This document shows, in pieces, positions 1-6,893 of a DNA stretch of 10,046 nucleotides. Position numbers and translations under genes: made by a program. Source of the stretch: Candidatus Kuenenia stuttgartensis (lineage in GTDB: Bacteria; Planctomycetota; Planctomycetia; Isosphaerales; Isosphaeraceae); contig CAMBZY010000069.1 of assembly GCA_945872325.1 (NCBI GenBank), positions 1 through 10,046 on the forward strand, written 5' to 3'. Numbering within the stretch: the first letter of the stretch is position 1; each line of letters starts with the position of its first letter. The notes under the pieces are model-generated. The model was not told the origin of the DNA. It searched no databases and saw only the letters and a list, made by a program, of their open reading frames with translations.

Positions 1-38
1 GTTGACGCCCATGTTAAATTAAGCCCAAAAAATATTGT

Positions 39-68
39 TTGACGATCCATACCCTGACCAACCACAAT
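39..68 (+). promoter_or_regulatory. Possible sigma-70-type promoter for the M28 peptidase
   Basis: TTGACG at 39-44 is followed after 18 bases by CACAAT at 63-68, which matches four of six positions of the -10 consensus. This would start transcription around 75 and leave a leader of about 55 bases before the ATG at 129. A second TTGACG at 2-7 has no convincing -10 partner. This is a pattern match only, and planctomycete promoters are poorly conserved. Confidence 0.25.
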
Positions 69-128
69 AGCTTTAAGAAAAGCTCTAATCCCTATTTGAT
101 CCTGTATCATTCAACCCAGGAATGCACC

Positions 129-2075
129 ATGACCATGATCCAAAAATCAGGATCGAAATTTGCCCTCCCAAGCCTGATTGGGCTACTGGCATTTGGTATC
201 AGCCCTGTTCTGGCTCAATCTCCAAATCCACATGCTGTGGAAGAGCCAAAGACTGCTGACGCAACAAAAGCCACAACCCCAAAATCTGCAAGCAGTTCCA
301 CCTACCTTTCAGCCGCCGAACTGCGCATGCGTCAGGATGTCTCCTATCTTGCCGCCGATGCGCGTGAAGGTCGTGGACCAGGCACTGCCGGAATTGATGA
401 TGCAGCAGACTATATCGCTAACGAGTTTAAGCGAATTGGCCTCAAGCCTGCCCCAAATGCTCATGGTTATTTCCAGAAGTTCAACATCACGAACGAGCCA
501 ACCCTCGAAACGGGCTCGAAAATTGTGGTCAAGCGGTCGAGCGGTTCGGATATTTCCTTTGACGACAAAACCGACTTTTCGCCACTCGCCCTGGGCGACT
601 CCGGCAAGGTCGCTGGCAAGAAGATAGTCTTTGCTGGATATGGAATTACAGCGAAAGACGCCTCTCTTAAGCTGGACTACGACGACTACGCCGGCCTTGA
701 TGTCAAAGACAAAGTTGTGCTCATTCTGCGCCGCGAACCACAACTCAACGACGAGAAATCGGCATTCGCTGGCAAATCCAACACGGCCTACGCCGAATTC
801 CGCCACAAAGCCACCAACGCATTCCAACATGGTGCCGCTGCGGTTCTTCTTGTCAACAACGTGGCTGGCAGTGAAGGCAAAGACCCGCTCATGCCATTTC
901 GTGCTGCTGGAATGGGTCGAAACAGCACAATTCCGTTCGTCCAGATCAGCCGTGCCAAAGCCGACGAAATCTTGAAATCAGCCGCTGCACCCAGCCTCGA
1001 ACAGCTTGAAAAAGAGATCGACGCTGACTGCAAGCCGCACTCACGCGAACTGAAGGACGTTTCAACGGACTTGGAAGTCAACATCGTCCGCAAAGGCATT
1101 GCCGTAAAAAACGTGGTTGGAGTGCTCGAAGGATCAGGCCCATTGGCTGATGAAACCCTTGTGATTGGCGGACATTACGATCACCTCGGATTTGGTGGAG
1201 AAGGTAGTCTGGCGTTCGGATCGAAGGAAATTCACAACGGAGCTGACGACAACGCATCCGGCACCACCATGGTCATGGAAATGGCCCGTCGTCTCGCCAG
1301 CCAAAGTGATCCCCTGCCCCGGCGCGTCGTATTCATCCTATTCTCAGCCGAAGAACGTGGCCTTCTAGGCAGCCAGCATTATGTCGATAACCCCTTATTC
1401 CCACTCGACAAAACAGTCGCCATGGTGAATTTTGACATGGTTGGTCGCCTCAATGAAGCCAAGGATCTGACCATCTATGGGACAGGCAGTTCTCCGACCT
1501 TTGACTCCATTGTCGATGGGCTTGGGAAAGCCTCAGGCTTCAATATCAAAAAAATCAACGACGGCACAGGCCCAAGCGATCACCAGTCGTTTTATCTCAA
1601 AAATCTTCCTGTACTCTTCTTTTTCACAGGAACTCACAAGGAATATCACCGGCCTGTTGACGATGTGGAAACGATCAATTTCCAAGGCATGGGACGTGTC
1701 GCAAACCTCACGGAGCTGGTCCTCTTGGACCTAGCCAGACGTCCAGAACGTCCAGTTTTCACAAAGGTTGCAGCCCGTCCGGCAGGCCCCGGCCGAGTCT
1801 CGCTCAGAGCTTATCTCGGATCCATTCCTGACTACGACGACGCTGGCAAGGGTGTTAAACTCTCCGGCGTACAGACCGGTAGCCCTGCCGAAAAGGGCGG
1901 CTTGAAGGGTGGCGATATTGTCATCAAAATGGCCGGAAAACCTGTTGGCACCATTCAGGACTACATGGAAAGTCTCTCCACTGGCAAGCCCGGCGACGAA
2001 GTCGAAGTGGTTGTCAAACGGGACGGTAAAGATGTTCCCCTGAAGGTCAAACTAGGGAACAGGCCTGGGAATTGA
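129..2075 (+). CDS. Secreted M28 zinc aminopeptidase with PA insert and PDZ domain
   Basis: A 648-residue exported metallopeptidase expected to trim peptides outside the cytoplasm. The N-terminus has a signal peptide: lysines at 6 and 10, a hydrophobic run at about 11-28, and likely cleavage after Val-Leu-Ala at 27-29. A protease-associated (PA) type insert lies at about 160-300. The M28 core at about 325-525 shows all five metal ligands and the general base: H349 in GGHYDHLG, the Asp pair D373/D374 in GADDNASG, E408 (base) and E409 in SAEER, D436 in NFDMVGR, and H507 in EYHRPVDD. A PDZ domain fills about 561-645 and ends the protein. The frame is open back to a TTG at 39, but the ATG at 129 puts the signal peptide at the N-terminus and is preferred; an ATG at 135 is also possible. 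The gene is monocistronic, closed by the terminator at 2095. The substrate cannot be read from sequence. Confidence 0.93.
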   Translation: MTMIQKSGSKFALPSLIGLLAFGISPVLAQSPNPHAVEEPKTADATKATTPKSASSSTYLSAAELRMRQDVSYLAADAREGRGPGTAGIDDAADYIANEFKRIGLKPAPNAHGYFQKFNITNEPTLETGSKIVVKRSSGSDISFDDKTDFSPLALGDSGKVAGKKIVFAGYGITAKDASLKLDYDDYAGLDVKDKVVLILRREPQLNDEKSAFAGKSNTAYAEFRHKATNAFQHGAAAVLLVNNVAGSEGKDPLMPFRAAGMGRNSTIPFVQISRAKADEILKSAAAPSLEQLEKEIDADCKPHSRELKDVSTDLEVNIVRKGIAVKNVVGVLEGSGPLADETLVIGGHYDHLGFGGEGSLAFGSKEIHNGADDNASGTTMVMEMARRLASQSDPLPRRVVFILFSAEERGLLGSQHYVDNPLFPLDKTVAMVNFDMVGRLNEAKDLTIYGTGSSPTFDSIVDGLGKASGFNIKKINDGTGPSDHQSFYLKNLPVLFFFTGTHKEYHRPVDDVETINFQGMGRVANLTELVLLDLARRPERPVFTKVAARPAGPGRVSLRAYLGSIPDYDDAGKGVKLSGVQTGSPAEKGGLKGGDIVIKMAGKPVGTIQDYMESLSTGKPGDEVEVVVKRDGKDVPLKVKLGNRPGN

Positions 2076-2094
2076 TTGACTCTAGATGATCTAA

Positions 2095-2137
2095 CGCCGG
2101 ATTGGCCTTCAAAACCAATCCGGCGAATTACTTTTTT
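2095..2137 (+). terminator. Intrinsic terminator after the M28 peptidase gene
   Basis: A perfect 11-bp GC-rich stem (CGCCGGATTGG at 2095-2105 with CCAATCCGGCG at 2115-2125) encloses a 9-base loop. After six bases it is followed by a run of six T at 2132-2137. It begins 19 bases after the peptidase stop codon and separates that gene from the exported-protein gene downstream. It also argues against the TTG at 2102, which lies inside the stem, as the start of the next gene. Confidence 0.88.
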
Positions 2138-2158
2138 CGAATCGACAATTTCAAAAAC

Positions 2159-3478
2159 ATGGCAAAATTCCTTCCTGAATCCGATCAAAATCTCAGCCGA
2201 AGGGCAGTCCTTCACGGAGCGTTTTTGTCCTGTGCTTCAGGATGCTCTTCAAACATTTCTCCATACCTGACTTACACAAAATCACGACCGCACTCAATTC
2301 GACTCGTTACACCCTGGGACAAATCACTTCAAACCAATTGGACAAAAGACTTTACAAACTGGATTCTAGCCAGTAATCAGGCCACAGTCAATGTGAGTTG
2401 GCTAGTCGTATCTGAGAACGAATTGAGCCGAACTCCACCCGAGCGACTTGCTCAGATTTCAGACGGATTATTAGGTGGACACTCCAGAATTCACCTGAAA
2501 TTCCAATCATTTCCTGTGACAACTCAGGCTCTAAAACCTGTCAGAATTCCCATCGTTTCAAAACTTCCAGATTCATCACGAGGCCGTTCAAAAGCGAACA
2601 CTTTATCCACCAGTACAAATCTAAGCTGGTCGAATACTGGCGACCCAAATCTCTGGCCCGTTATTGACCAATTTTTAAAACTGCCCGACCCGCAAACAGA
2701 CTTACTAAGCCAAGCCTATACAAGATCAGTATTTCGCTCTGCTCCAGATCAGGCCACAGGGTTTGCCCGCTGGATTCGACTTGCTCGACAGGTCCATCCC
2801 ATGCAGGCTCCGGACACCGATAAATCGTCGATCGTTTCCCTTGATTCGATCACGAAACAAAATCTCGAAATTTGGAAAGGTGGCACAGGACTGACCACGG
2901 CATTGGGAATGTCTGAAGCAGGCCCGATTTATTGGCCAGAATGCCTCAGCTTATGGAAATCACCTCAACCACTTAGTTCACAGACAGATACATTCCAGGA
3001 ATTCTGTCGTAAAACGAACCGGCTGACTGGCGTTTTGAATCCAGACGAATCCACCACGCGCGCACATGCCATCACGAACGACCTTGCATCGATCATACTT
3101 TTTGAATGTCGCAGTGATATTCAGACCGCTTGGGGAACCATTGAAAACTCGACTGGCGAAATTCGTCAAAGAGCAGAGAAATATTTAACAGAATTACCAC
3201 CCTGGCCACCTGCATCCATTCAGGACCTTCAAAAACGCCGTGGCTTTGAATATGTAGTGGCACTTGTGGAGCAAATGGCCGCCGATGGTGATGAGCGTGA
3301 CTGGCTGATTCGAGAATTTCAGAATCAGGAAACCAAGGTGAATCTTCAAGTTCTGGACCAGGCTCTGAGCGGCCACCTCCAAGGCTCGATCAGGTTCAGA
3401 ACATGGCTACGAGCGGAATGGACCGCTTGGATCCGACAGAGATGCCGTCGTGTAACACGTTATCTCACAGAGCTTTAA
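2159..3478 (+). CDS. Predicted exported (Tat/lipoprotein-type) protein, possibly a diverged ABC solute-binding protein
   Basis: A 439-residue protein I do not firmly recognise. The N-terminus looks like an export signal: Ser-Arg-Arg-Ala-Val-Leu at 13-18 resembles a twin-arginine motif. A short hydrophobic stretch follows, then Ala-Ser-Gly-Cys ending at C29, an imperfect lipobox. Near the N-terminus of the mature part, a segment of the type RLVTPWDKSL followed by a VNVSWLV strand resembles the first strands of type-1 extracellular solute-binding proteins. A later GPIYWPECLSLW block and a Trp/Arg-rich C-terminus (about 415-437) also stand out. The next gene encodes an ABC ATPase 68 bases away, which supports a binding-protein role but does not prove it. 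The ATG at 2159 was chosen because the open frame upstream runs through the terminator stem and this start places the signal at the N-terminus. No strong Shine-Dalgarno is visible. Existence of the gene is fairly sure; the function is a guess. Confidence 0.72.
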   Translation: MAKFLPESDQNLSRRAVLHGAFLSCASGCSSNISPYLTYTKSRPHSIRLVTPWDKSLQTNWTKDFTNWILASNQATVNVSWLVVSENELSRTPPERLAQISDGLLGGHSRIHLKFQSFPVTTQALKPVRIPIVSKLPDSSRGRSKANTLSTSTNLSWSNTGDPNLWPVIDQFLKLPDPQTDLLSQAYTRSVFRSAPDQATGFARWIRLARQVHPMQAPDTDKSSIVSLDSITKQNLEIWKGGTGLTTALGMSEAGPIYWPECLSLWKSPQPLSSQTDTFQEFCRKTNRLTGVLNPDESTTRAHAITNDLASIILFECRSDIQTAWGTIENSTGEIRQRAEKYLTELPPWPPASIQDLQKRRGFEYVVALVEQMAADGDERDWLIREFQNQETKVNLQVLDQALSGHLQGSIRFRTWLRAEWTAWIRQRCRRVTRYLTEL

Positions 3479-3546
3479 TCCAGAGGCCGTTCCATAAGCC
3501 CCTAATCTATCTGCCAGTATTTGGTTCAACCTGGAAAAAAGATCCC

Positions 3547-4632
3547 ATGATTCGCCTGACTGTTCATGACCTCAGACTTGTCGCCGATGGACTAATCCTG
3601 CTCGACGATATCCGTTTAGAAGCCAGGCCAGGTGCCATCCATTTGGTTGTCGGCCCGTCTGGGAGTGGTAAAACACTGCTGGGGCGAACTTTAGCTGGCT
3701 TTGAACCTGATGCCAACGGCGAAATGTATCTCGACGGTCGCGACGTGATTGATGTTCCACCAGCTCGACGTCGAGTGGGATGGGTTCCCAAGGCCAACTC
3801 GCTCTGGCCAGCCTTATCTGTTTACTCCAACGTAGAATTTGGTCTGAAATCGCAAAAAATCAGTCGGCAGGAACGCCGAACCCGAGTCTCCGAAGCCTTG
3901 GGCTGGTTCGGGGCCGATAGCCTAAAGGAACGAAGGGCCGATTCCCTGAGCCTGCTCGAATCACGACGAGTGGCTCTGGCCAGATCGTTGATCGTTGATC
4001 CACAAATCCTGATTCTGGACGATCCGTTGGCGGATCTGGCCCCTGAAGAGTCGGAAATGCTCCGCGATAATATTGCAAGAGTTCAGTCCGACCAACGTTT
4101 AACCACCATGATCTTCACCGTTGATCCTCATCCATGGTGGTCGGTTGTGGACAGAATAAGCCTGTTGGATTTAGGCAAAGTCATCCAGACAGGGACTGCT
4201 GCGGAAGTCCTGCAGCGACCGAACAGCATTCGATCCGCTTCATATTTCGGATCCTGCAACTTGCTGATTGGCGAAATAGAAGCTGTAGGGCAAGCGGGTG
4301 AGGTGCTGGTTCGCCTTCCAATCGGTCAACTGGTTGGTAAGCTGGCGAGTCCCTCAGAGATTTTAGAAAAGGGATCGCCCGTAAGAGTTTTGATTCGTCC
4401 AGAAGCGATCGCACTCGGCACCACTCCACTCGGAGGATCCCAGACCAATCGGGTACCAGTTCGGTTGGACGAAATCTTGTTCGAAGGCCCATTGCGACGT
4501 ATTCGCATGTCTGCCCCTGGCGATCAAGTTCTCGAATTAATCGGAACATCGACTGTCGTGAGTGGAATGGCTGTCGGCAGCACATCCACTGCCCTTATCC
4601 CAGCGGATCAGGTCAGCGTGATTGCTTACTAA
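3547..4632 (+). CDS. MalK/PotA/FbpC-like ABC transporter ATP-binding protein with degenerate catalytic motifs
   Basis: A 361-residue ABC ATPase of the importer type with a C-terminal TOBE-like domain. Walker A (GPSGSGKT, 36-43) is intact, and so is the Walker B aspartate (D158 in ILILDDP). The other key positions are changed. The Q-loop Gln is Lys82 (VPK where VPQ or VFQ is usual). The signature LSGGQ reads LSLLE at 134-138. The catalytic Glu after Walker B is Asp159, and the H-switch His aligns with Val192 in FTVDP. Flanking sequence still aligns well (RVALARSL after the signature; VDRISLLDLGKVIQTGTAAEVL after the switch), so these are substitutions, not a frameshift. The TOBE part at about 235-361 keeps a VRVLIRPEAIAL block. 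ATP binding looks possible, but normal hydrolysis is doubtful. The ATG at 3547 starts the ABC fold directly; the open frame before it overlaps the previous gene. No permease gene is adjacent. Confidence 0.9.
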   Translation: MIRLTVHDLRLVADGLILLDDIRLEARPGAIHLVVGPSGSGKTLLGRTLAGFEPDANGEMYLDGRDVIDVPPARRRVGWVPKANSLWPALSVYSNVEFGLKSQKISRQERRTRVSEALGWFGADSLKERRADSLSLLESRRVALARSLIVDPQILILDDPLADLAPEESEMLRDNIARVQSDQRLTTMIFTVDPHPWWSVVDRISLLDLGKVIQTGTAAEVLQRPNSIRSASYFGSCNLLIGEIEAVGQAGEVLVRLPIGQLVGKLASPSEILEKGSPVRVLIRPEAIALGTTPLGGSQTNRVPVRLDEILFEGPLRRIRMSAPGDQVLELIGTSTVVSGMAVGSTSTALIPADQVSVIAY

Positions 4633-4653
4633 AAAACGACTGATTCAGATCAG
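4631..4653 (-). terminator. Possible intrinsic terminator at the end of the dnaB operon
   Basis: Read on the minus strand, CTGAT (4653-4649), a 4-base loop and ATCAG (4644-4640) form a short 5-bp hairpin. After TCG comes a run of six T (complement of 4636-4631). The hairpin overlaps the dnaB stop codon at 4652-4650, and the T-run overlaps the stop codon of the converging ABC gene. The stem is short and AT-rich, so efficiency is uncertain. On the plus strand no T-run follows the hairpin. Confidence 0.4.
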
Positions 4654-6059
4654 AAAGGTTCGTTGCCAGAGTCACCAGCAAACCGAGGATCTTTATTTGA
4701 AAGCGATTCAAATCGCATGATATCACGAAGGAAAGTGAATTTAACTGTTCCAGTTGCGCCTGACCGATTCTTGGCAATGATCAACTCAGCCTCACCGGGC
4801 GAATCATTAGGGTCATAGTACTCAGGTCGGTGAAGCAGCAAAACGATGTCGGCATCTTGTTCGATTGCGCCTGATTCACGCAAGTCAGCCATCCGCGGCC
4901 GACGATCCTCACGAGTCTCCACACCACGATTCAACTGAGAGAGTGCAATCACTGGAACTTCAAGTTCCCGTGCCAGAGTTTTCAAACGTCGGCTAACTTT
5001 GGCGATATGCTCTTGCCGGCTCTCTCGGGTATCGTCCTGATCAATCAGCTGAATGTAATCGATCACGATCAGGCCAATATCGTTGCGCATTTTCAAGCGT
5101 CGCGAATTCGCTGTGATCTGAAGGACAGTTCGTGAGGGCGTATCGTCGATGAAGACTGGTGCGCTGCGTAAAGTCTCAAAAGCCTCGCCGATTTTAGACA
5201 TCTCACGCGTACCCAGATTATGACCAGTACGGAGTTTATGACCTTCTACCCGACCACGGGCGGCCAGCATCCGCTCAGCCAGTTCCATCTGTCCCATTTC
5301 AAGGCTGAAGAAGAGGACGGGTTTATTGGTATTCACGGCCACATGGTCAATCACGTTCAGTGCGAGTGCCGTTTTTCCCATGGAAGGTCGGGCAGCAAGA
5401 ATGATCAGCTGTGAGCCTTGGAAGCCGCCGGTGTAGTCGTCAAGATCCTGATAGTTTGTACTAACACCGGAGACTTGAAGTCGATTTTCGGAACGCTGAG
5501 CAATTCGGTCCATGGCTGAGACCACTACGTCGCGAAGCTCAACCGTCTGGCCAGCGGCCTGTGCATCAGAGATCTCAAAGATCCTTGATTCGGCTGCTTC
5601 AATCAACTCATCTGCTGTGTGGGTATTGGCATACGAGAGCTGAAGCACTTCGGATGAAGCACGTATAATGTTCCGGACAACCGCCTTTTGTTTGATAATT
5701 TCGCTGTAATACTTGGCGTTGGCAGAGTGGGCTACCAACTGGGCGATCTCAATCAGCCCATCATCACCACCCACTTTGTCCAGTTCTTGTCTGGTTGTGA
5801 GTTCTTCTGCCAGGGTAATCAAGTCCACCGGCCGATTTTCATCATACATCTCACGCATCAGTCGAAAGATGATCTGATGCGATTCACGGTAAAAATCATC
5901 GGGCCTGATAATATTGACAACATCATGGAGGATGTCGTTGTCTAAAAGAACACTGGCAAGCAAACCCTGTTCAGCCTCTAGATTAAAAGGAGGCAACCGA
6001 TCCGCAGCAGCCGTTTTTATCTGGTTGGAAACGATTCCATTTTCGACATTGATGGACAA
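4650..6059 (-). CDS. dnaB: Replicative DNA helicase DnaB
   Basis: A 469-residue hexameric helicase that unwinds DNA ahead of the replication fork and recruits primase. The N-terminal helical domain covers about 22-125 and begins with the family's PPFNLEAEQGLLASVL block. After a linker comes the RecA-like motor: Walker A ARPSMGKT (223-230), the catalytic glutamate in SLEM (E254), Walker B IVIDYIQL (331-338) with D334, SQLNR (374-378), the DLRESGAIEQDAD motif (392-404), and the arginine finger in KNRSG (R432). There is no intein and length is normal. The start codon is TTG at 6059-6057, supported by a perfect AGGAGG six bases upstream; no ATG near the N-terminus fits better. It is the last gene of the operon, 158 bases after rplI, with an inverted repeat in that gap. 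Confidence 0.98.
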   Translation of the reverse strand: MSINVENGIVSNQIKTAAADRLPPFNLEAEQGLLASVLLDNDILHDVVNIIRPDDFYRESHQIIFRLMREMYDENRPVDLITLAEELTTRQELDKVGGDDGLIEIAQLVAHSANAKYYSEIIKQKAVVRNIIRASSEVLQLSYANTHTADELIEAAESRIFEISDAQAAGQTVELRDVVVSAMDRIAQRSENRLQVSGVSTNYQDLDDYTGGFQGSQLIILAARPSMGKTALALNVIDHVAVNTNKPVLFFSLEMGQMELAERMLAARGRVEGHKLRTGHNLGTREMSKIGEAFETLRSAPVFIDDTPSRTVLQITANSRRLKMRNDIGLIVIDYIQLIDQDDTRESRQEHIAKVSRRLKTLARELEVPVIALSQLNRGVETREDRRPRMADLRESGAIEQDADIVLLLHRPEYYDPNDSPGEAELIIAKNRSGATGTVKFTFLRDIMRFESLSNKDPRFAGDSGNEPF

Positions 6060-6065
6060 GACCAG

Positions 6066-6071
6066 CCTCCT
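6066..6071 (-). promoter_or_regulatory. Ribosome binding site deciding the TTG start of dnaB
   Basis: On the minus strand AGGAGG lies six bases before the TTG at 6059. This full-length Shine-Dalgarno at ideal spacing fixes the unusual start codon. Confidence 0.85.
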
Positions 6072-6120
6072 CTGTATGTTCAGAATGTCGAATCAAAGAG
6101 CCGAAGTACAGATTCAACGC

Positions 6121-6168
6121 TGAATCCCAGAGACCACTAACCTGAAGGAAAGGATCGTCTGGGATTCA
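6121..6168 (-). repeat. 11-bp inverted repeat between rplI and dnaB, potential RNA hairpin
   Basis: TGAATCCCAGA at 6121-6131 and TCTGGGATTCA at 6158-6168 are perfect reverse complements separated by 26 bases. In the minus-strand transcript the helix could gain four more pairs (GATC at 6156-6153 with GGTC at 6135-6132, including one G-U) past a single bulged C at 6157. That would leave a 17-base loop. No T-run follows, so it does not look like an intrinsic terminator. It ends about 50 bases upstream of the dnaB Shine-Dalgarno. Candidate roles are mRNA processing, protection of a transcript end, or control of dnaB relative to the ribosomal protein genes. A protein-binding DNA site is also possible. 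Confidence 0.7.
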
Positions 6169-6217
6169 AGTTTACGATAATCTGGCCATCAGTGCCAAAT
6201 CATCCGGTGGATCATAT

Positions 6218-6802
6218 TCACTCAGCGTGAGCTGGAACAACCCAAAGATTGATTTCGGAGTCAACATCCATGCCCAGGTGAAGGCGAATGGTGTATTGAC
6301 CGAGTTCCTTGAGAGGACCGTCGATTTTGACCATTTCTTCAGTCACAGAGAAATTTGCGGAACGCAGAACTGTGGCAATCTGATCGGCGTTGACTGAGCC
6401 GTAGAGATAGCCTTCTGGGTTGGCGTTGGCTTCGATTGTGATCGACTTCTGGTTGAGCTGAGCTGCCAGATTGACCAATTCGGAACGCTTCGCAGCTTCC
6501 ATTTCTTTGGTACGTCGCTGATGCTGTTCTACGATACGCAGATTGTGGGCGGTTGCGAAAACCCCCAGACCTTGAGGCACAAGGTAATTCCGGGCAAATC
6601 CTGGACGGACTTTGACCAGATCACCGGTCTTGCCAACATAAGGAACATTCTGCATCAGAATCAAAGTCTGATAACCATCCTTAGCACGCAGAGGGTGGTT
6701 TTTGCGACGTTCAACACCAGGCTGACGAGCTGGGCCAGCAGGCGTTGTTTTGCTCTTACCAGACTTGCCGGCGGATTTCGCGGCTTTTGCTGAGCTTGCC
6801 AT
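6218..6802 (-). CDS. rplI: 50S ribosomal protein bL9 with N-terminal extension
   Basis: Large-subunit protein bL9, which binds 23S rRNA near the L1 stalk. The 194-residue product is longer than the usual roughly 150. The canonical protein begins around residue 45 (YQTLILMQNVPYVGKTGD), followed by the family signature VRPGFARNYLVPQG at 65-78, a long connecting helix at about 85-115, and the C-terminal domain with ANPEGYLYGSV at about 127-137. The first 44 residues are rich in Ala, Lys, Ser and Arg and have no counterpart in classical bL9. There is no ATG, GTG or TTG between codon 1 and the conserved start, so the extension appears to be translated. A GGAG lies 11 bases before the ATG. The gene sits 91 bases after ssb and before dnaB. 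rpsR, common at this spot elsewhere, is absent. Confidence 0.96.
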   Translation of the reverse strand: MASSAKAAKSAGKSGKSKTTPAGPARQPGVERRKNHPLRAKDGYQTLILMQNVPYVGKTGDLVKVRPGFARNYLVPQGLGVFATAHNLRIVEQHQRRTKEMEAAKRSELVNLAAQLNQKSITIEANANPEGYLYGSVNADQIATVLRSANFSVTEEMVKIDGPLKELGQYTIRLHLGMDVDSEINLWVVPAHAE

Positions 6803-6848
6803 TTGAGGAGGAACTCCGGTACTTGTCTACGAGTGAAAAATCATGTGC

Positions 6849-6884
6849 TGAAAGCCCGTCATCCAAAAACGACAAGAGCTTTCA
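6849..6884 (-). repeat. Short inverted repeat in the ssb-rplI spacer
   Basis: TGAAAGC at 6849-6855 and GCTTTCA at 6878-6884 form a perfect 7-bp inverted repeat around a 22-base loop. In the minus transcript it lies directly after the ssb stop codon and before rplI. No T-run follows the 3' arm. It may be a processing or stability element, or chance. Confidence 0.35.
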
Positions 6885-6893
6885 AGTGTTTGT

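Noticed and set aside
39..128. Upstream extension of the M28 peptidase to a TTG at 39
   Set aside because: It would bury the signal peptide 30 residues inside the protein; the ATG at 129 gives a normal export signal.
2102..2158. TTG at 2102 as the start of the exported-protein gene
   Set aside because: It lies inside the stem of the terminator at 2095-2137 and adds residues before a credible signal sequence starting at 2159.
3403..3546. Longer ABC ATPase starting at 3403
   Set aside because: This stretch overlaps the end of the preceding gene and encodes nothing resembling the ABC family; the fold starts at the ATG at 3547.
3982..4001. Tandem CGTTGAT copies inside the ABC gene
   Set aside because: Only two adjacent copies, in frame, encoding part of the ordinary SLIVDP segment; likely chance.
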